Shown: positions 16,689-26,410, counted from the stretch's first letter. The stretch is 64,000 nucleotides of DNA from Planctomycetota bacterium (GCA_016792805.1 JAEUHX010000058.1:202228-266227), one strand, 5' to 3'. Numbers and translations are program-made. The notes: generated by a model from the letters alone, not told the origin.

Positions 16689-19136
16689 ATGCGAAGCCTG
16701 CTGCTCGCTGCCGCCCTTGCGCTAACGATCCCGCCGCTCGCCGAACGCGTGTATGTCGACGGCGCGCAAGCCCAGAGCGTTCGGTATGAAGGCAAACGAT
16801 GGGAGAAGATCGGACAATCGTTGGAGATGGGAGGCCGGGGAAATGCACTCTTCCCGACCGATCAACTTCTGGATGGAGACTTCACTGTTCGAGCGCGGCT
16901 TTCTCTGCAAGATATCAACTCTACAGAAGCATCGCTGATCCTCGGTGACTCCACGCTGTGGCTCGACGGCCAGGGCAAGCAGATTGCGCTCGAGGGGCGC
17001 ATCACGGGCGGAAAACGGCAAGTGCTCGGTGACGCCGTGCGCCTCCTCAAGCCGAGCCGCGCCTTCGACCTCGAGCTCAAGCGCGAAGGAAATGCACTGC
17101 AGCTGCGTATTGATGGAAAGGCGGCGGGCGGCCCCATCGCAGCCTCGGGCCACATCGGCACCTTTGGGCTTGCCCCGGGACTTAACAGAATCCGGCTCTA
17201 TCGATTCGCAGCGGACGGGGCGGTCGGCAAGCGCGCGCCGATCGGGTTGGCGGATGTTGCAAAAATCCAGCCGGACATCGACCACGCCATCGATCGCGGC
17301 GTGGATTGGCTTCTCAAGGAGCAACTCCGCGACGGGTCGTGGAGCACGCGCCAAGGGATGTTTCTCGGAGGGCAGACGGCCCTGTGCGCTTACACGCTCC
17401 TGAAATGTGGCCTTCCGACGACGCACCCGGCGGTGGTGCGGGCGTTCCGCTTCCTGGACGGCGTCGATCCTGCGGAGACCTACTCGATCTCGCTGATGCT
17501 GATGGCCTACGAAGCCACCCACGATGTGGCCAATCAGCCGCGCATCCGCAAGCTCCTCGACGCGCTGCTCAAGCTGCCGAAGGACGGCCTGATCAGCTAT
17601 CCAAATAAGTGGGGTCCGGACGACACGTTTCTGGATGAGGCCGAGGTTCCGGATCTTTCGAATCAACAATTTGCCGCGCTCGGAATGTGGGCCGCTCACA
17701 AGGCCGGAGTCGACGCTCCGCTTGAAGCGTGGCGTCAGATGGCCTTCGCGATTCGGCTCTATCAAGAGAGGGAGAAGCTGATCGACGCTCCCGCGGAGAG
17801 CGGCAAGACCGGCACCGGGAAGCTCGGCATCGCGGGATTCGGGTATCGCAATCGCAATAATCCGTACGGCTCGATGACGGCGGCGGGAACGAGCGCGCTC
17901 AAGGTGTGTGTCCACGCGCTGGAGAAGACACTCACGGCCACGGAGCGCCGCGAACTCGACCTTGCGATCGACCGAGGCGTCGGCTGGCTAGCGCATCATA
18001 TCTCCTTCGAACGCAATCCTGGGACCGACGACCAGGCGCATTTCTATTACTACCTCTATGCGGTCGAGCGAGTCGGGTCCTTTCTCGGGATCGATCACAT
18101 CGGCGAGCATGCTTGGTATTTCGAAGGAGCACGGAACATCCTGAGCAAGCAGTCGCCGGATTGGGGCAATTGGGCGAGCTACTACGCGCAGGCCGACACC
18201 TGCTTTGCGCTTCTGTTTCTGAAGCGAGCCTCGGCGCCGGTGATCACTGGCGGCGACGGTGCGAAGATCAAAGATCTGTACCTTTGTGAAACCGCTTCGA
18301 GCCCCGTACATTTCCGCGTGCAGGGCTCGCAGACGATACAGCTCTCTCTCACTGGATTCAGCGAGGAAGTCAAGAAAACATGGGGAGCTGGAAAGCTCGG
18401 CGGTCTTCGTGTCGCGGCAGTCGAATACCTCCTCGATGGCGAGCCGATCGTTCGAGTGAATGGCGACCCGACCCGGCCTTGGAAAGAGTTCCGCCATGCG
18501 GCTTCCTACACATTTTCGAAGAAAGGAACATTCAAGCTTTCCGTGAAAGCCCACCTCGTCGAACCAGAAGCGCCGCCCGAGGAACGCAATCCTACAATCG
18601 CGCTTCAGTCGGAACCGATCGCCATTCGAGTGCAGTCAGTCCTGGAGCCGTGGATGATGGAAGCGGCCTCGCACCGCACGCGAAACCTACTGATCGGCCA
18701 GCGCGTGACGGCGACCTCGAGTTCCGATGCCAACGAGGCAGAGACGGCAAGGCGAGCGGTCGACGGCCATGAGTCGACTCGCTGGGTTGCGGCCGTGTCC
18801 GACCGCTGCCCGACACTATTCCTGGAGCTGTCGTCGCCGATCAAAGCAAACGCTGTGACATTCACGTCAGGCGCCGTGAATGAGTGGATATACGGCCGCT
18901 ATGATCGGACACAGAAGATTGAGATTCGAGTGAATGGGGAGAAGAAGCCCACAGTTGTTGCGGAGTGTGAGCCCGACGAGCGTAGGCCTTCCGTCGTTCA
19001 CCTTCCCAAGACGCTCGCGATCTCCCGGCTCGAGATTCGAATTGTGGAGCGCGCACCCGGCGGCATGTGGAAGGGTCACGCGAGCTTCGCGGAAGTTGGG
19101 CTCGAGCTGCGCAAAATCGAAGCGGCGCCGAAGTAG
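16689..19136 (+). CDS. Exported terpenoid-cyclase-fold (alpha/alpha toroid) protein with C-terminal discoidin-like domain
   Basis: An 815-residue exported protein. Signal peptide 1-18 is followed by a laminin-G/LamG-like sandwich (about 30-180, AFDLELKREGNALQLRIDG), then a prenyltransferase/squalene-oxidase-type toroid (about 195-520, with HAIDRGVDWLLKEQLRDGSW, GGQTALCAYTLLKCGL and AAGTSALKVCVHALE, plus a second AIDRGVGWLAHH), and a C-terminal F5/8 type C-like domain (about 660-800, VDGHESTRWVAA). Toroids of this sort are common in planctomycetes without a DxDD cyclase motif; I do not see one here, so a cyclase function is not supported. Probably binds or trims a polymer. Confidence 0.8.
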   Translation: MRSLLLAAALALTIPPLAERVYVDGAQAQSVRYEGKRWEKIGQSLEMGGRGNALFPTDQLLDGDFTVRARLSLQDINSTEASLILGDSTLWLDGQGKQIALEGRITGGKRQVLGDAVRLLKPSRAFDLELKREGNALQLRIDGKAAGGPIAASGHIGTFGLAPGLNRIRLYRFAADGAVGKRAPIGLADVAKIQPDIDHAIDRGVDWLLKEQLRDGSWSTRQGMFLGGQTALCAYTLLKCGLPTTHPAVVRAFRFLDGVDPAETYSISLMLMAYEATHDVANQPRIRKLLDALLKLPKDGLISYPNKWGPDDTFLDEAEVPDLSNQQFAALGMWAAHKAGVDAPLEAWRQMAFAIRLYQEREKLIDAPAESGKTGTGKLGIAGFGYRNRNNPYGSMTAAGTSALKVCVHALEKTLTATERRELDLAIDRGVGWLAHHISFERNPGTDDQAHFYYYLYAVERVGSFLGIDHIGEHAWYFEGARNILSKQSPDWGNWASYYAQADTCFALLFLKRASAPVITGGDGAKIKDLYLCETASSPVHFRVQGSQTIQLSLTGFSEEVKKTWGAGKLGGLRVAAVEYLLDGEPIVRVNGDPTRPWKEFRHAASYTFSKKGTFKLSVKAHLVEPEAPPEERNPTIALQSEPIAIRVQSVLEPWMMEAASHRTRNLLIGQRVTATSSSDANEAETARRAVDGHESTRWVAAVSDRCPTLFLELSSPIKANAVTFTSGAVNEWIYGRYDRTQKIEIRVNGEKKPTVVAECEPDERRPSVVHLPKTLAISRLEIRIVERAPGGMWKGHASFAEVGLELRKIEAAPK

Positions 19137-19246
19137 CTCGCCGCGCTCGGCGGAAGCTGCTGGCTCCCGGCCCGCGGCACCAGCGGATATTCTTCAAAGC
19201 TGCTTCTCAGACCGGCCGCGCCCACCGGCCCTCGATCGATCCTAAG

Positions 19247-22200
19247 ATGATGTCCTCCATGGATTTACACCTGACCCTTAAGCACGCTGCTCCTTGGCTC
19301 TACCTCGCCGCGGCCCCAGCGATCCTCAGCGCCCAGCAGCTGCGCATCGCCGAGTTCATGGCCTCGAACTCCGCGACGCTGGCTGACGAGGACGCCACGT
19401 CCCCGGATTGGATCGAGATCGAGAACATCTCGCAGACCCCCGTGAACCTCGCCGGCTGGCGGCTCACAGATGATGCCGCAAATCCGAGCAAGTGGACATT
19501 CCCGTCGAAGGTGCTCGCCGCGGGTGCACGTATTATTGTTTTCGCTTCCGGGAAGAACAAAATAAATCCGTCCGCGAATCTGCATACCAATTTTCAGCTT
19601 TCTGCCAGCGGTGAGTACCTTGGCCTCTTCCCTCCGGCAGGAGCAGCAGCCACCGAGTTCGCACCGAGCTATCCGACGCAGACCGTAGATGTTTCTTATG
19701 GATTCCCGGCGGGCGGAGGCCCGCCGGCATGGATGGAGCCTGCGACACCCGGTGCGCCCAACGGCCCCGGAGCCCAGCTCATGGAGCCGATCCAGTTCAG
19801 CACGAAGCGCGGGATTCACACGGCGCCATTCAATCTGTCACTTTCTTGTTCCACGCCCGGAGCGCGTATCCGCTACACGATGGATGGCACGGAGCCAAGC
19901 CCAACAAATGGATCTCCGTTCAGCGCGCCGATTCCGATCAACACAAGCACCACGGTGCGCGCCGTGGCTTATCTCGCCGGCGGCGCATCCATCGCGAAGT
20001 CGGAAACAAGTACTTACATTTTTCCGACAGACGTGATTCAGCAGTCTCAAGCGGGAGCCGTCTCCAAGGGATTTCCTGCGAGCTGGATCGAGGCGGACGG
20101 CACGCCTTGGACCGTGACGCCCTACGGCCCGCATCCCGATGCGTGGTACGGAATGGATTCGGCGATCACGGCGCTCTACACGCCGCAGCAGCTCGAGGAC
20201 GCGCTGCGCGCGATCCCCATCGTTTCTGTTGTGATGCCGATCGCCGACTGGTTTGGCTACAATCCGCCTCTCGGACCGTTCGGAATCTATGCGAACTCCG
20301 AGGAGGAGTCCGATGAGTGGGATCGAAAGGCGTCGATGGAGTTCATCGATCCGAGTGGCGGCCCCGAAGTCCAAGCGAATTGCGGCATTGCGATTCAGGG
20401 AGGCTCGAGCACATCGGCCTACTATCGCGCACAGCTCTCGATGTCGCTCAAGTTCAAGTCGGGTCTCGGAGAGCCGAAGCTCGAGTTCCCGATCTTCCCC
20501 GGCTCGCCGATTCAGCGGTTCGATCGCCTCGTGCTCGACGGCGGGAATCAGGACGGCATCTATAGCCAAGGCGGCCCCGCCGCCATGAACCACCATATTA
20601 ATTTGAGAGACCGCTTCGCGATGGATCTTCAGCTTGCGATGGGCGGGAGCACGTCGAGAGCTCGTTATGTTCATCTATTCCTGAACGGACTTTACTGGGG
20701 TGTCTACAGCCTCCATGAGCGCCCCGACGAGAACTGGGCTCCCGAACTCTTCGGCGGCGAGGATCATCAATACGACTGGGTGAAGGAGAACGGCGTCTAC
20801 GAAGGTAATAATCATGGGATAAATACATCGACACCAGGAGCCTGGCATGTAGCAACCGCGATCGCGCAAAACGGCGTCGCTTCCGGAGCCACCTATCAGG
20901 GACAGAACGCCTATGCGCTGTTGCAGGAATACATCCACCTCGACGACTACATCGACTACCTGATTCTTAATTTCTATCTCGGCAACAATGACTGGCCGGA
21001 CCACAATTGGATGGCGACGGCGCATGCGCGTATCGGCCCGGCCCTCAGCGATGTCAACCCCGATCTGATCTTCCGTTTCCACAGCTGGGACGCGGAGCAT
21101 TCGATGTTCTGGGACGGGTTCGAGACGCTGATCGGGGACGGCTATTACGACCAGACAGGCGTGAACTGGACCTTCGCCGGCCCGGTCGCATATTTCCATA
21201 GCAGGCTTCGCCAGAATCCGGAATATGTAGTGCGCTTCGGCGACCGCGCTCACCGACACCTTTTCCACGGCGGCACACTGCATGTGCAGCCGGAGTTCAA
21301 TATATCCGGAACGGTGTTTGACCCGGCGCACCCAGAGCGCAATCGACCTGCGAGCCTGCTGCACAAGGCAGCGAAGGAGATGGAAGCGGCCATCCCGCTG
21401 CAGTACGCGCGCTGGGCGAACTATTTCTATACTCCCGGCCTCTACAAGCCCGCGGTTTGGTTCACAGAGCGAGATCGACTCGTGAATCACTGGGCTGCAA
21501 TTCGGAGCGACGTGCTCCTGGCGCAGCTGCGCAACTCGGGTCTCTATCCGCAGCTTGATGCTCCAACCTTCAGCAAGCAGGGAGGATTTGTGGCTCCAGG
21601 CTTCCTGCTTTCCATGACGGGACCGGCGGGTGCCACGGTGTACTTTACCACTGATGGAAGCGATCCGAGGCTGCCGGGCGGAGCTCTCTCGCCGACGGCG
21701 CAGCTCTACACGGGCGCGGTGGCGGTCAACTCGTCGACAACTATCCGAGCCCGCACTTTTCAATCCAATCACTGGAGCGCGCTCAATGAGGCGGCGTTTT
21801 ATGTAGAGTTCGCGTTGCGAATTTCTGAGTTCATGGCCGACAACACATCGACGGCACAGGACGAAGCAAACGACTTCGAAGACTGGATCGAGCTCGTGAA
21901 CTTGTCGCCCATCGCGCTGCCGCTCGATGGAGTGCACTTGAGCGACAATTCGGCAACGCCGCTCAAGTGGGCAATGCCCTCCGGAACTGTGATTGAGCCG
22001 GGTGAGCGATTGATGATCTGGTGCGACGAGGAGCCGGCCGAAGGGCCGTTCCACGCGGGCTTCAAGCTCTCGAAGTCCGGCGAGACGGTCGTGCTCACGC
22101 TCGCGACTCCAGGGGGCAATGTGACGCTGGACAGCATCGTGTTCGGCGCACAGGTTACAAACGCGTCGAGCGGCAGGATCCCGGAAGCAGTTAATAGCAT

Positions 22201-22615
22201 CTATACGATCTTCGATCCGACGCCCGGAGCATCGAATGTGCCGGGCCCCGGAGAGACGCGGCGCTACGACGCCGCGGCGTGGAGCACGACGGTGTCGAGC
22301 CTCTCGTTCGCATCGCCTGCACAGCTCGGGAGCACGCTTTTGATGCAGATCTCCGGCGCGCCCGCCAACGCGCAAGGCGCTGTGTTCTTTGGATCGGATA
22401 CCGGGCTCACAACGATCCCCGGCCTCGGGCCGTTGCTCATGACTACAGTTCTGGATGGGCCCGTCGTGTCTTATGTGGCAGGTCCGACGGGGACGGCAGC
22501 GCCGACACTCGACGTGCCGGCCATGCCGGCACTTGCGAATCTGGTGCTCACGGCGCAGGCGCTGAACAACGGTCAGGGTCTGACGAGTGCCGTAATTTTC
22601 GGGATCGCACCGTAA
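19247..22615 (+). CDS. CotH kinase-family protein with two lamin-tail and two hexosaminidase C-like domains
   Basis: A 1122-residue exported protein. Start ATG at 19247 gives a signal peptide ending near LSAQQ. Order: lamin-tail domain (IAEFMASNSATLADED...DWIEIENISQTPVNLAGW), CHB_HEX_C-like domain (RYTMDGTEPS), CotH domain (about 300-740), a second CHB_HEX_C-like domain (VYFTTDGSDPRLPGG), second lamin-tail domain (RISEFMADNTSTAQDEANDFEDWIEL compressed) and a C-terminal domain shared with the FG-GAP proteins here. CotH motifs are GVYSLHERPDENW, NDWPDHNW and SWDAEHSMF. CotH enzymes phosphorylate extracellular proteins in spores; in planctomycetes the target is unknown. Confidence 0.88.
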   Translation: MMSSMDLHLTLKHAAPWLYLAAAPAILSAQQLRIAEFMASNSATLADEDATSPDWIEIENISQTPVNLAGWRLTDDAANPSKWTFPSKVLAAGARIIVFASGKNKINPSANLHTNFQLSASGEYLGLFPPAGAAATEFAPSYPTQTVDVSYGFPAGGGPPAWMEPATPGAPNGPGAQLMEPIQFSTKRGIHTAPFNLSLSCSTPGARIRYTMDGTEPSPTNGSPFSAPIPINTSTTVRAVAYLAGGASIAKSETSTYIFPTDVIQQSQAGAVSKGFPASWIEADGTPWTVTPYGPHPDAWYGMDSAITALYTPQQLEDALRAIPIVSVVMPIADWFGYNPPLGPFGIYANSEEESDEWDRKASMEFIDPSGGPEVQANCGIAIQGGSSTSAYYRAQLSMSLKFKSGLGEPKLEFPIFPGSPIQRFDRLVLDGGNQDGIYSQGGPAAMNHHINLRDRFAMDLQLAMGGSTSRARYVHLFLNGLYWGVYSLHERPDENWAPELFGGEDHQYDWVKENGVYEGNNHGINTSTPGAWHVATAIAQNGVASGATYQGQNAYALLQEYIHLDDYIDYLILNFYLGNNDWPDHNWMATAHARIGPALSDVNPDLIFRFHSWDAEHSMFWDGFETLIGDGYYDQTGVNWTFAGPVAYFHSRLRQNPEYVVRFGDRAHRHLFHGGTLHVQPEFNISGTVFDPAHPERNRPASLLHKAAKEMEAAIPLQYARWANYFYTPGLYKPAVWFTERDRLVNHWAAIRSDVLLAQLRNSGLYPQLDAPTFSKQGGFVAPGFLLSMTGPAGATVYFTTDGSDPRLPGGALSPTAQLYTGAVAVNSSTTIRARTFQSNHWSALNEAAFYVEFALRISEFMADNTSTAQDEANDFEDWIELVNLSPIALPLDGVHLSDNSATPLKWAMPSGTVIEPGERLMIWCDEEPAEGPFHAGFKLSKSGETVVLTLATPGGNVTLDSIVFGAQVTNASSGRIPEAVNSIYTIFDPTPGASNVPGPGETRRYDAAAWSTTVSSLSFASPAQLGSTLLMQISGAPANAQGAVFFGSDTGLTTIPGLGPLLMTTVLDGPVVSYVAGPTGTAAPTLDVPAMPALANLVLTAQALNNGQGLTSAVIFGIAP

Positions 22616-22621
22616 GCCGCC

Positions 22622-23509
22622 ATGCGCTCCGATCGACGCACGTTCGCAGCCGCCGTCACACCGCTCCGTGATGGCGGCGCGAGCGTCGATCTCGACGCCA
22701 TCCCGCCTTATACACAATTCCTTGCGCGGAGCGGCTTACACGGTGTGCTCACTCTCGGAACGACCGGCGAGGGCATCCTTCTATCGCTCGAGGAGCGACA
22801 GGCCGTCGCGCGCGCGTTTCTTGAGTCCGCACAGATCTCACTTGCAGTGATTGTGCACTGCGGAGCGCAGACCACACGGGAGACCTGCGCGCTGTCGGAA
22901 GCGGCAGCAGCCCAAGGCGCCGCCGGAGTTGCTGTCATCGGCCCTCCATACTTCACACCCGATGACGAAGCGCTTTTCGATCACTTTTCGCAGGCGGCAC
23001 GCGCCTGCGCTCCGGCCCCTTTCTACCTCTATGAGTTTCGAAGGACGGCCGGATACTCGCTCTCGCTGCCACTTCTGCAGCGTCTGCGCGAAGGGTGCCC
23101 GAATCTCCGCGGCATGAAATGCTCCAATACGCCCTGGGAGCATTTAGAGCCCTATCTGTTACCTGCCTGGGATGTCTTCGTCGGCGCGGAGGCGCTGCTG
23201 CTGCCGGCGCTTGAGCGCGACGCCGCGGGCGCGGTGTCGGGGCTTGCGGCGGCATTCCCCGAGTGTGTCGTGGAGCACGTTCGGCACCCCGATGCGGCGG
23301 GATCGGCCCAAGTCACTCATCTCCGAGCGGCGCTGCAGGCTATTCCGTTCCACGCAGCCCAAAAAGTAGCATTGGCGATGCGCGGCATCCCGATCCGGCC
23401 CGACGTGCGCGGTCCCCTGCGCGGACTGAATGCGCTCGAGCAATCCCGCGTCCGTTCTCTCGTTGAGGATTACTGCTCCGCACTGCCCTCGCGCGCGAGC
23501 CGCTCCTGA
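22622..23509 (+). CDS. DapA/N-acetylneuraminate lyase-family aldolase (KDG-type)
   Basis: A 295-residue class-I aldolase of the dihydrodipicolinate synthase family. It has the GTTGEG motif that positions the substrate carboxylate, the Tyr of FYLYEF and the Schiff-base Lys in RGMKCS. Family enzymes cleave or condense 2-keto-3-deoxy acids, sialic acid or dihydrodipicolinate with pyruvate in the cytosol. There is no dap or nan context; the gene starts 6 bases after the CotH stop. With fuconolactonase, SDR and sugar importer in the window, a 2-keto-3-deoxy-fuconate or similar aldolase is the best guess. Dihydrodipicolinate synthase is less likely because the local context has no lysine genes. Confidence 0.88.
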   Translation: MRSDRRTFAAAVTPLRDGGASVDLDAIPPYTQFLARSGLHGVLTLGTTGEGILLSLEERQAVARAFLESAQISLAVIVHCGAQTTRETCALSEAAAAQGAAGVAVIGPPYFTPDDEALFDHFSQAARACAPAPFYLYEFRRTAGYSLSLPLLQRLREGCPNLRGMKCSNTPWEHLEPYLLPAWDVFVGAEALLLPALERDAAGAVSGLAAAFPECVVEHVRHPDAAGSAQVTHLRAALQAIPFHAAQKVALAMRGIPIRPDVRGPLRGLNALEQSRVRSLVEDYCSALPSRASRS

Positions 23510-23580
23510 GAGTGCTCCGAACCCCATCCAGAATTCCTGCGCTCTCGTCGCACTTCCGCAACCTAGATACAGGCTGAATC

Positions 23581-25164
23581 ATGAATCACCATCGGTCACT
23601 GAAGCTCACCTTTCTTCCTGCAATCGCTGGGACTGTACTCTTTCACTCCGCGGGAGCCGCAACCGCGCAGGTGTTTGCACCCGCAGTCAACTATGCGACC
23701 GACTCGCTACCCGTCGGAATCGCATCCGGAGACGTGAATAAGGATGGCTTCGCGGACATCATCAGCGCCTCGCAAGGAACCTCGACGATCCAGCTCCGGC
23801 TCGGAAATGGAACCGGCGCGCTCGGGGCTCCTGTCGGATACGCCACGAGTGACGTGCCGAACGAGGTCATCCTCGCTGATCTCAACGATGACGATTACCT
23901 CGATATGTTGACTGCGAGCCTCAACAATATCAATCCGACTGCGAAGTACATGTTCCGAGCGGGAACGCCGTCCGGATTCTTCGGAGAAATGTCGTCGACC
24001 CTCGGATACTCATCGCCGTATCACATTGTTGCGGGAGACTTCGATCTCGATGGAGGTGTCGACGCCGCAACCGTGAGCTGGTTCACGAATGAGGTACTGA
24101 TCTCGAAGGGTAATGGCACGGGGTTCCTTGCAATTCACTCGGCCGTCGCCGTGCCGTCGATTCCCTATGCGATCAAGGCGGGCGATCTGAATGCGGACGG
24201 CGAGATCGATCTCGTAACGGGCTCGGCGAACGCCTATCAATTCGGCGTGCTGCTGGGAGGAGCAGGGATGAGCTTCACCGCGACGGCGCACACCTCGTAC
24301 GGAACGAGCTGCGTCGGCGTGAATCTCGCGGACTTCAACGCCGACTCGAAGCTCGACGTTCTGCTGACCGACAACACGATTCTCCCGGGGTTTCCGCGCG
24401 TCGTTTTCGGCTCCGGGACCGGCACGTTCCCAACTCAAACACCGGTCGCATTGAACGGGATGGACGCCGGCTCCGCGGTTGCCGATCTCAATCATGATGG
24501 CCTCGTGGACATGCTCGGCCTTGGCTACTGGACGTCACAGATGAAACTTGTCCTGGCGACCGGGCCGGGCACGTTCTCACCGGTGGCGCAGCAGTACACC
24601 ACTTTGACCAAGCCCGCAGATCCGACACTCATCGACCTGAACCTGGATGGCCGAATCGACGCCGTGATCACGTGTCGTGACTCGGATCGACTGCAGGTGT
24701 ATCTCAATCAATCCAACCTGGGCACCTTCATGTCAACTTTCGGTGCGGGCACGGCCAGCTGCTATGGCCGCGCCAACATGGCCGCACGCGGCACCGCTTA
24801 TATTGACAACCCATTCTGGGGACTCACTTGCACGGGAGCGCCGAAGCAGTCCCTTGGTATTTGCATCATCGGCACCGCTGCAATTCCAACCGCCGTCGAC
24901 CTCTTTTCTGTACAGATCGGAATCCATGTCGATCCGTTCAACTCCACGGAATTCTACGCGCTCGACATCTACTCCGACATGGGAACGACATCTTTCTGCC
25001 CGATTCCGCTTCCGAATGTCAATGCGCTGATTGGTAAGATCTACGTAGCGCAGTCGATCTGGGTCGAGAGCACCATCACCGGGCAGGCATGTTCGATTTC
25101 CGGATACGATCTGTACTCTTCGAACGGGCTTCAGTTCACGATTCAGCCGCCCTTCGCCCCGTGA
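23581..25164 (+). CDS. Secreted FG-GAP/VCBS repeat protein
   Basis: A 527-residue protein with a signal peptide (about 1-29). Residues about 35-380 carry roughly seven FG-GAP/VCBS blades with Ca-binding-type loops such as DVNKDGFAD, DLNDDDYLD, DFDLDGGVD, DLNADGEID, DFNADSKLD, DLNHDGLVD and DLNLDGRID. This predicts a seven-bladed beta-propeller like integrin alpha chains. A C-terminal domain of about 140 residues (from FGAGTASCYG to SSNGLQFTIQ) is shared in type with three other secreted proteins here and may direct sorting or surface attachment. It has no enzyme motif. It lies 71 bases after the aldolase on the same strand. Confidence 0.85.
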   Translation: MNHHRSLKLTFLPAIAGTVLFHSAGAATAQVFAPAVNYATDSLPVGIASGDVNKDGFADIISASQGTSTIQLRLGNGTGALGAPVGYATSDVPNEVILADLNDDDYLDMLTASLNNINPTAKYMFRAGTPSGFFGEMSSTLGYSSPYHIVAGDFDLDGGVDAATVSWFTNEVLISKGNGTGFLAIHSAVAVPSIPYAIKAGDLNADGEIDLVTGSANAYQFGVLLGGAGMSFTATAHTSYGTSCVGVNLADFNADSKLDVLLTDNTILPGFPRVVFGSGTGTFPTQTPVALNGMDAGSAVADLNHDGLVDMLGLGYWTSQMKLVLATGPGTFSPVAQQYTTLTKPADPTLIDLNLDGRIDAVITCRDSDRLQVYLNQSNLGTFMSTFGAGTASCYGRANMAARGTAYIDNPFWGLTCTGAPKQSLGICIIGTAAIPTAVDLFSVQIGIHVDPFNSTEFYALDIYSDMGTTSFCPIPLPNVNALIGKIYVAQSIWVESTITGQACSISGYDLYSSNGLQFTIQPPFAP

Positions 25165-25305
25165 TCGCTGCCGTTGCGTTGCGCAAGCGGGTCTGTGGTT
25201 TTGGCGCCCGCCCCACATGGCAGGGTCAACTTCGGCGCGTGCGCCCGCGACGAAGGCGTCGGCACAAGGCCTTGAACCCGTACGTCTTCACTGATACGGG
25301 ACGGC

Positions 25306-25541
25306 TTGGATCGGGGCGTGGGTCGGTTTTGGTGCGCACAGTTTTCGTTTCGTAGGATCGGCGCTCGCGCCGAACCATGGCGCGGGGCTTGCCTCGCGCG
25401 ATGACGAACCGTCGAAGGCCGGCTTCCTCATCCGCGCGCGCATGCGCGCGCGAGATCGTCGCGGGCATGCCCGCGCCCTACGTAACAAAACAGCGCCCGC
25501 CCTTTTGGATTGGGGCGTGGGTCGGTCTTGGTGCAGCGAGT
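25306..25541 (+). repeat. Direct repeat pair of about 37 bases (units 25306-25342 and 25505-25541)
   Basis: Both units begin TTGGAT and share GGGGCGTGGGTCGGT-TTGGTGC with a few substitutions. Unit starts are 199 bases apart, and four of the six palindromes lie between the units. The pair suggests duplication of a hairpin-bearing cassette. Confidence 0.75.
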
Positions 25542-25604
25542 TCCGCAGACACGAGGCCATGGCGCGCGCACGCGCGCGCTCACCGGTCGGCGCACGCGCC
25601 GACC
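25358..25604. repeat. Array of six GC-rich hairpin palindromes
   Basis: Palindromes at 25358-25373, 25380-25399, 25433-25452, 25460-25475, 25562-25579 and 25585-25604. Each has a stem of 7-9 base pairs (two can be drawn as perfect palindromes) whose top is GC-NN-GC with NN being TC, TT, AT, AT, AC, AC. The second contains one G-T wobble. Stem sequences differ, so the shape rather than the sequence is conserved. They lie in the gap between convergent genes and none is followed by a T run. Confidence 0.8.
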
Positions 25605-25731
25605 CCACTTGTCGAATGGGTAGTAGCGCGCACGCGACGACGCCACTTTTCAGTTCTCGAAGAGTCGCGCATACAGGCCGCCCCGGACCGAGGATCGTCC
25701 GCGGCGACACGAGGCTCCTCAATCGGAATCG

Positions 25732-26397
25732 CTACGGCAGACGCCAGTCGATCTCCGGGCGGCCCCATGCCCGTAGATGTGCATTCGCCCTTGAGAACGG
25801 CCGTGAACCGAAGAATTTCCCTCGCGCCAGCGGCGAGGGATGCGCCGCCTCCAGGGCGACGTGCGGCGCGCGCACCAGCGGCGCGAGGAGCTTCTGTGCC
25901 GGCAGCCCCCACAGCAAGAACACAACAGGTTGCTGCCCTTCCAGAATTGAGGTCACTACTGCAGAGGTAAATTGCTCCCAGCCGCGGCGCGCATGAGAGT
26001 TCGCTTCGCCTTCTCGCACAGTCAGCACCGTGTTCAAAAGCAGCACGCCCTGGCGCGCCCACGGCCGAAGATCTCCCGAGGACGGAACCGGAATCTTCAA
26101 ATCGCTCTCCAGCTCGCGAAACACATTCTTGAGCGATGCCGGGATTCGTACTCCTGGAGGAACCGAAAACGCGAGCCCGTGGGCGTTCCCGGCCGTCGGA
26201 TAGGGGTCCTGTCCGAGAATCACCACAGAAACGCTTGTTGGTGGCGTTGACTCCAGAGCAGCAAAAAGATCGTCATCCCTTGGCCACACGGAACCTCGCT
26301 CGCGCTCTTCGTCCACAAATCGAGTCAAGTCCCGATAGGTTCGCGATGATAAAAATGGGCGAAGCGGCGCGCGCCACGCCTCCGGAACCGGCCGCAC
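25732..26397 (-). CDS. ung: Uracil-DNA glycosylase, family 1
   Basis: A 221-residue DNA-repair enzyme that removes uracil from DNA. The water-activating loop ILGQDPYP (catalytic Asp), the uracil-pocket region AHGLAFSVPPG, the LLLNTVLTVREG segment and the minor-groove loop HPSPL are all present in the family order. Compared with the E. coli enzyme, PYP replaces PYH after the catalytic Asp, a variation I know from other bacterial members. The frame is open far upstream, into the fucosidase gene; I chose the GTG at 26397, 13 bases after the fucosidase stop, which gives the usual family length. Probably read on the end of the DUF1080-fucosidase transcript. Confidence 0.93.
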   Translation of the reverse strand: MRPVPEAWRAPLRPFLSSRTYRDLTRFVDEERERGSVWPRDDDLFAALESTPPTSVSVVILGQDPYPTAGNAHGLAFSVPPGVRIPASLKNVFRELESDLKIPVPSSGDLRPWARQGVLLLNTVLTVREGEANSHARRGWEQFTSAVVTSILEGQQPVVFLLWGLPAQKLLAPLVRAPHVALEAAHPSPLARGKFFGSRPFSRANAHLRAWGRPEIDWRLP

Positions 26398-26410
26398 CTG
26401 CGTTGCTCCG

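Larger units (their letters stand above)
25165..25731. other. 567-base gene-free stretch between convergent genes
   Basis: No supported gene. It holds six short GC-rich palindromes (25358-25604, listed separately) and a direct repeat of about 37 bases (25306-25342 and 25505-25541). The rest is ordinary GC-rich sequence and the flanking genes converge on it. Confidence 0.7.

Noticed and set aside
16689-19136. Squalene-hopene cyclase
   Set aside because: The toroid has the right fold pattern but no DxDD motif or QW repeats, and it is exported with extra sandwich domains.
20675-22717. 680-residue open frame on minus, opposite CotH
   Set aside because: Arg/Glu-rich shadow of a gene with strong domain matches on plus.
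25358-25604. CRISPR array
   Set aside because: No constant repeat sequence or regular spacers; the palindromes differ in stem sequence and spacing and no cas genes are present.
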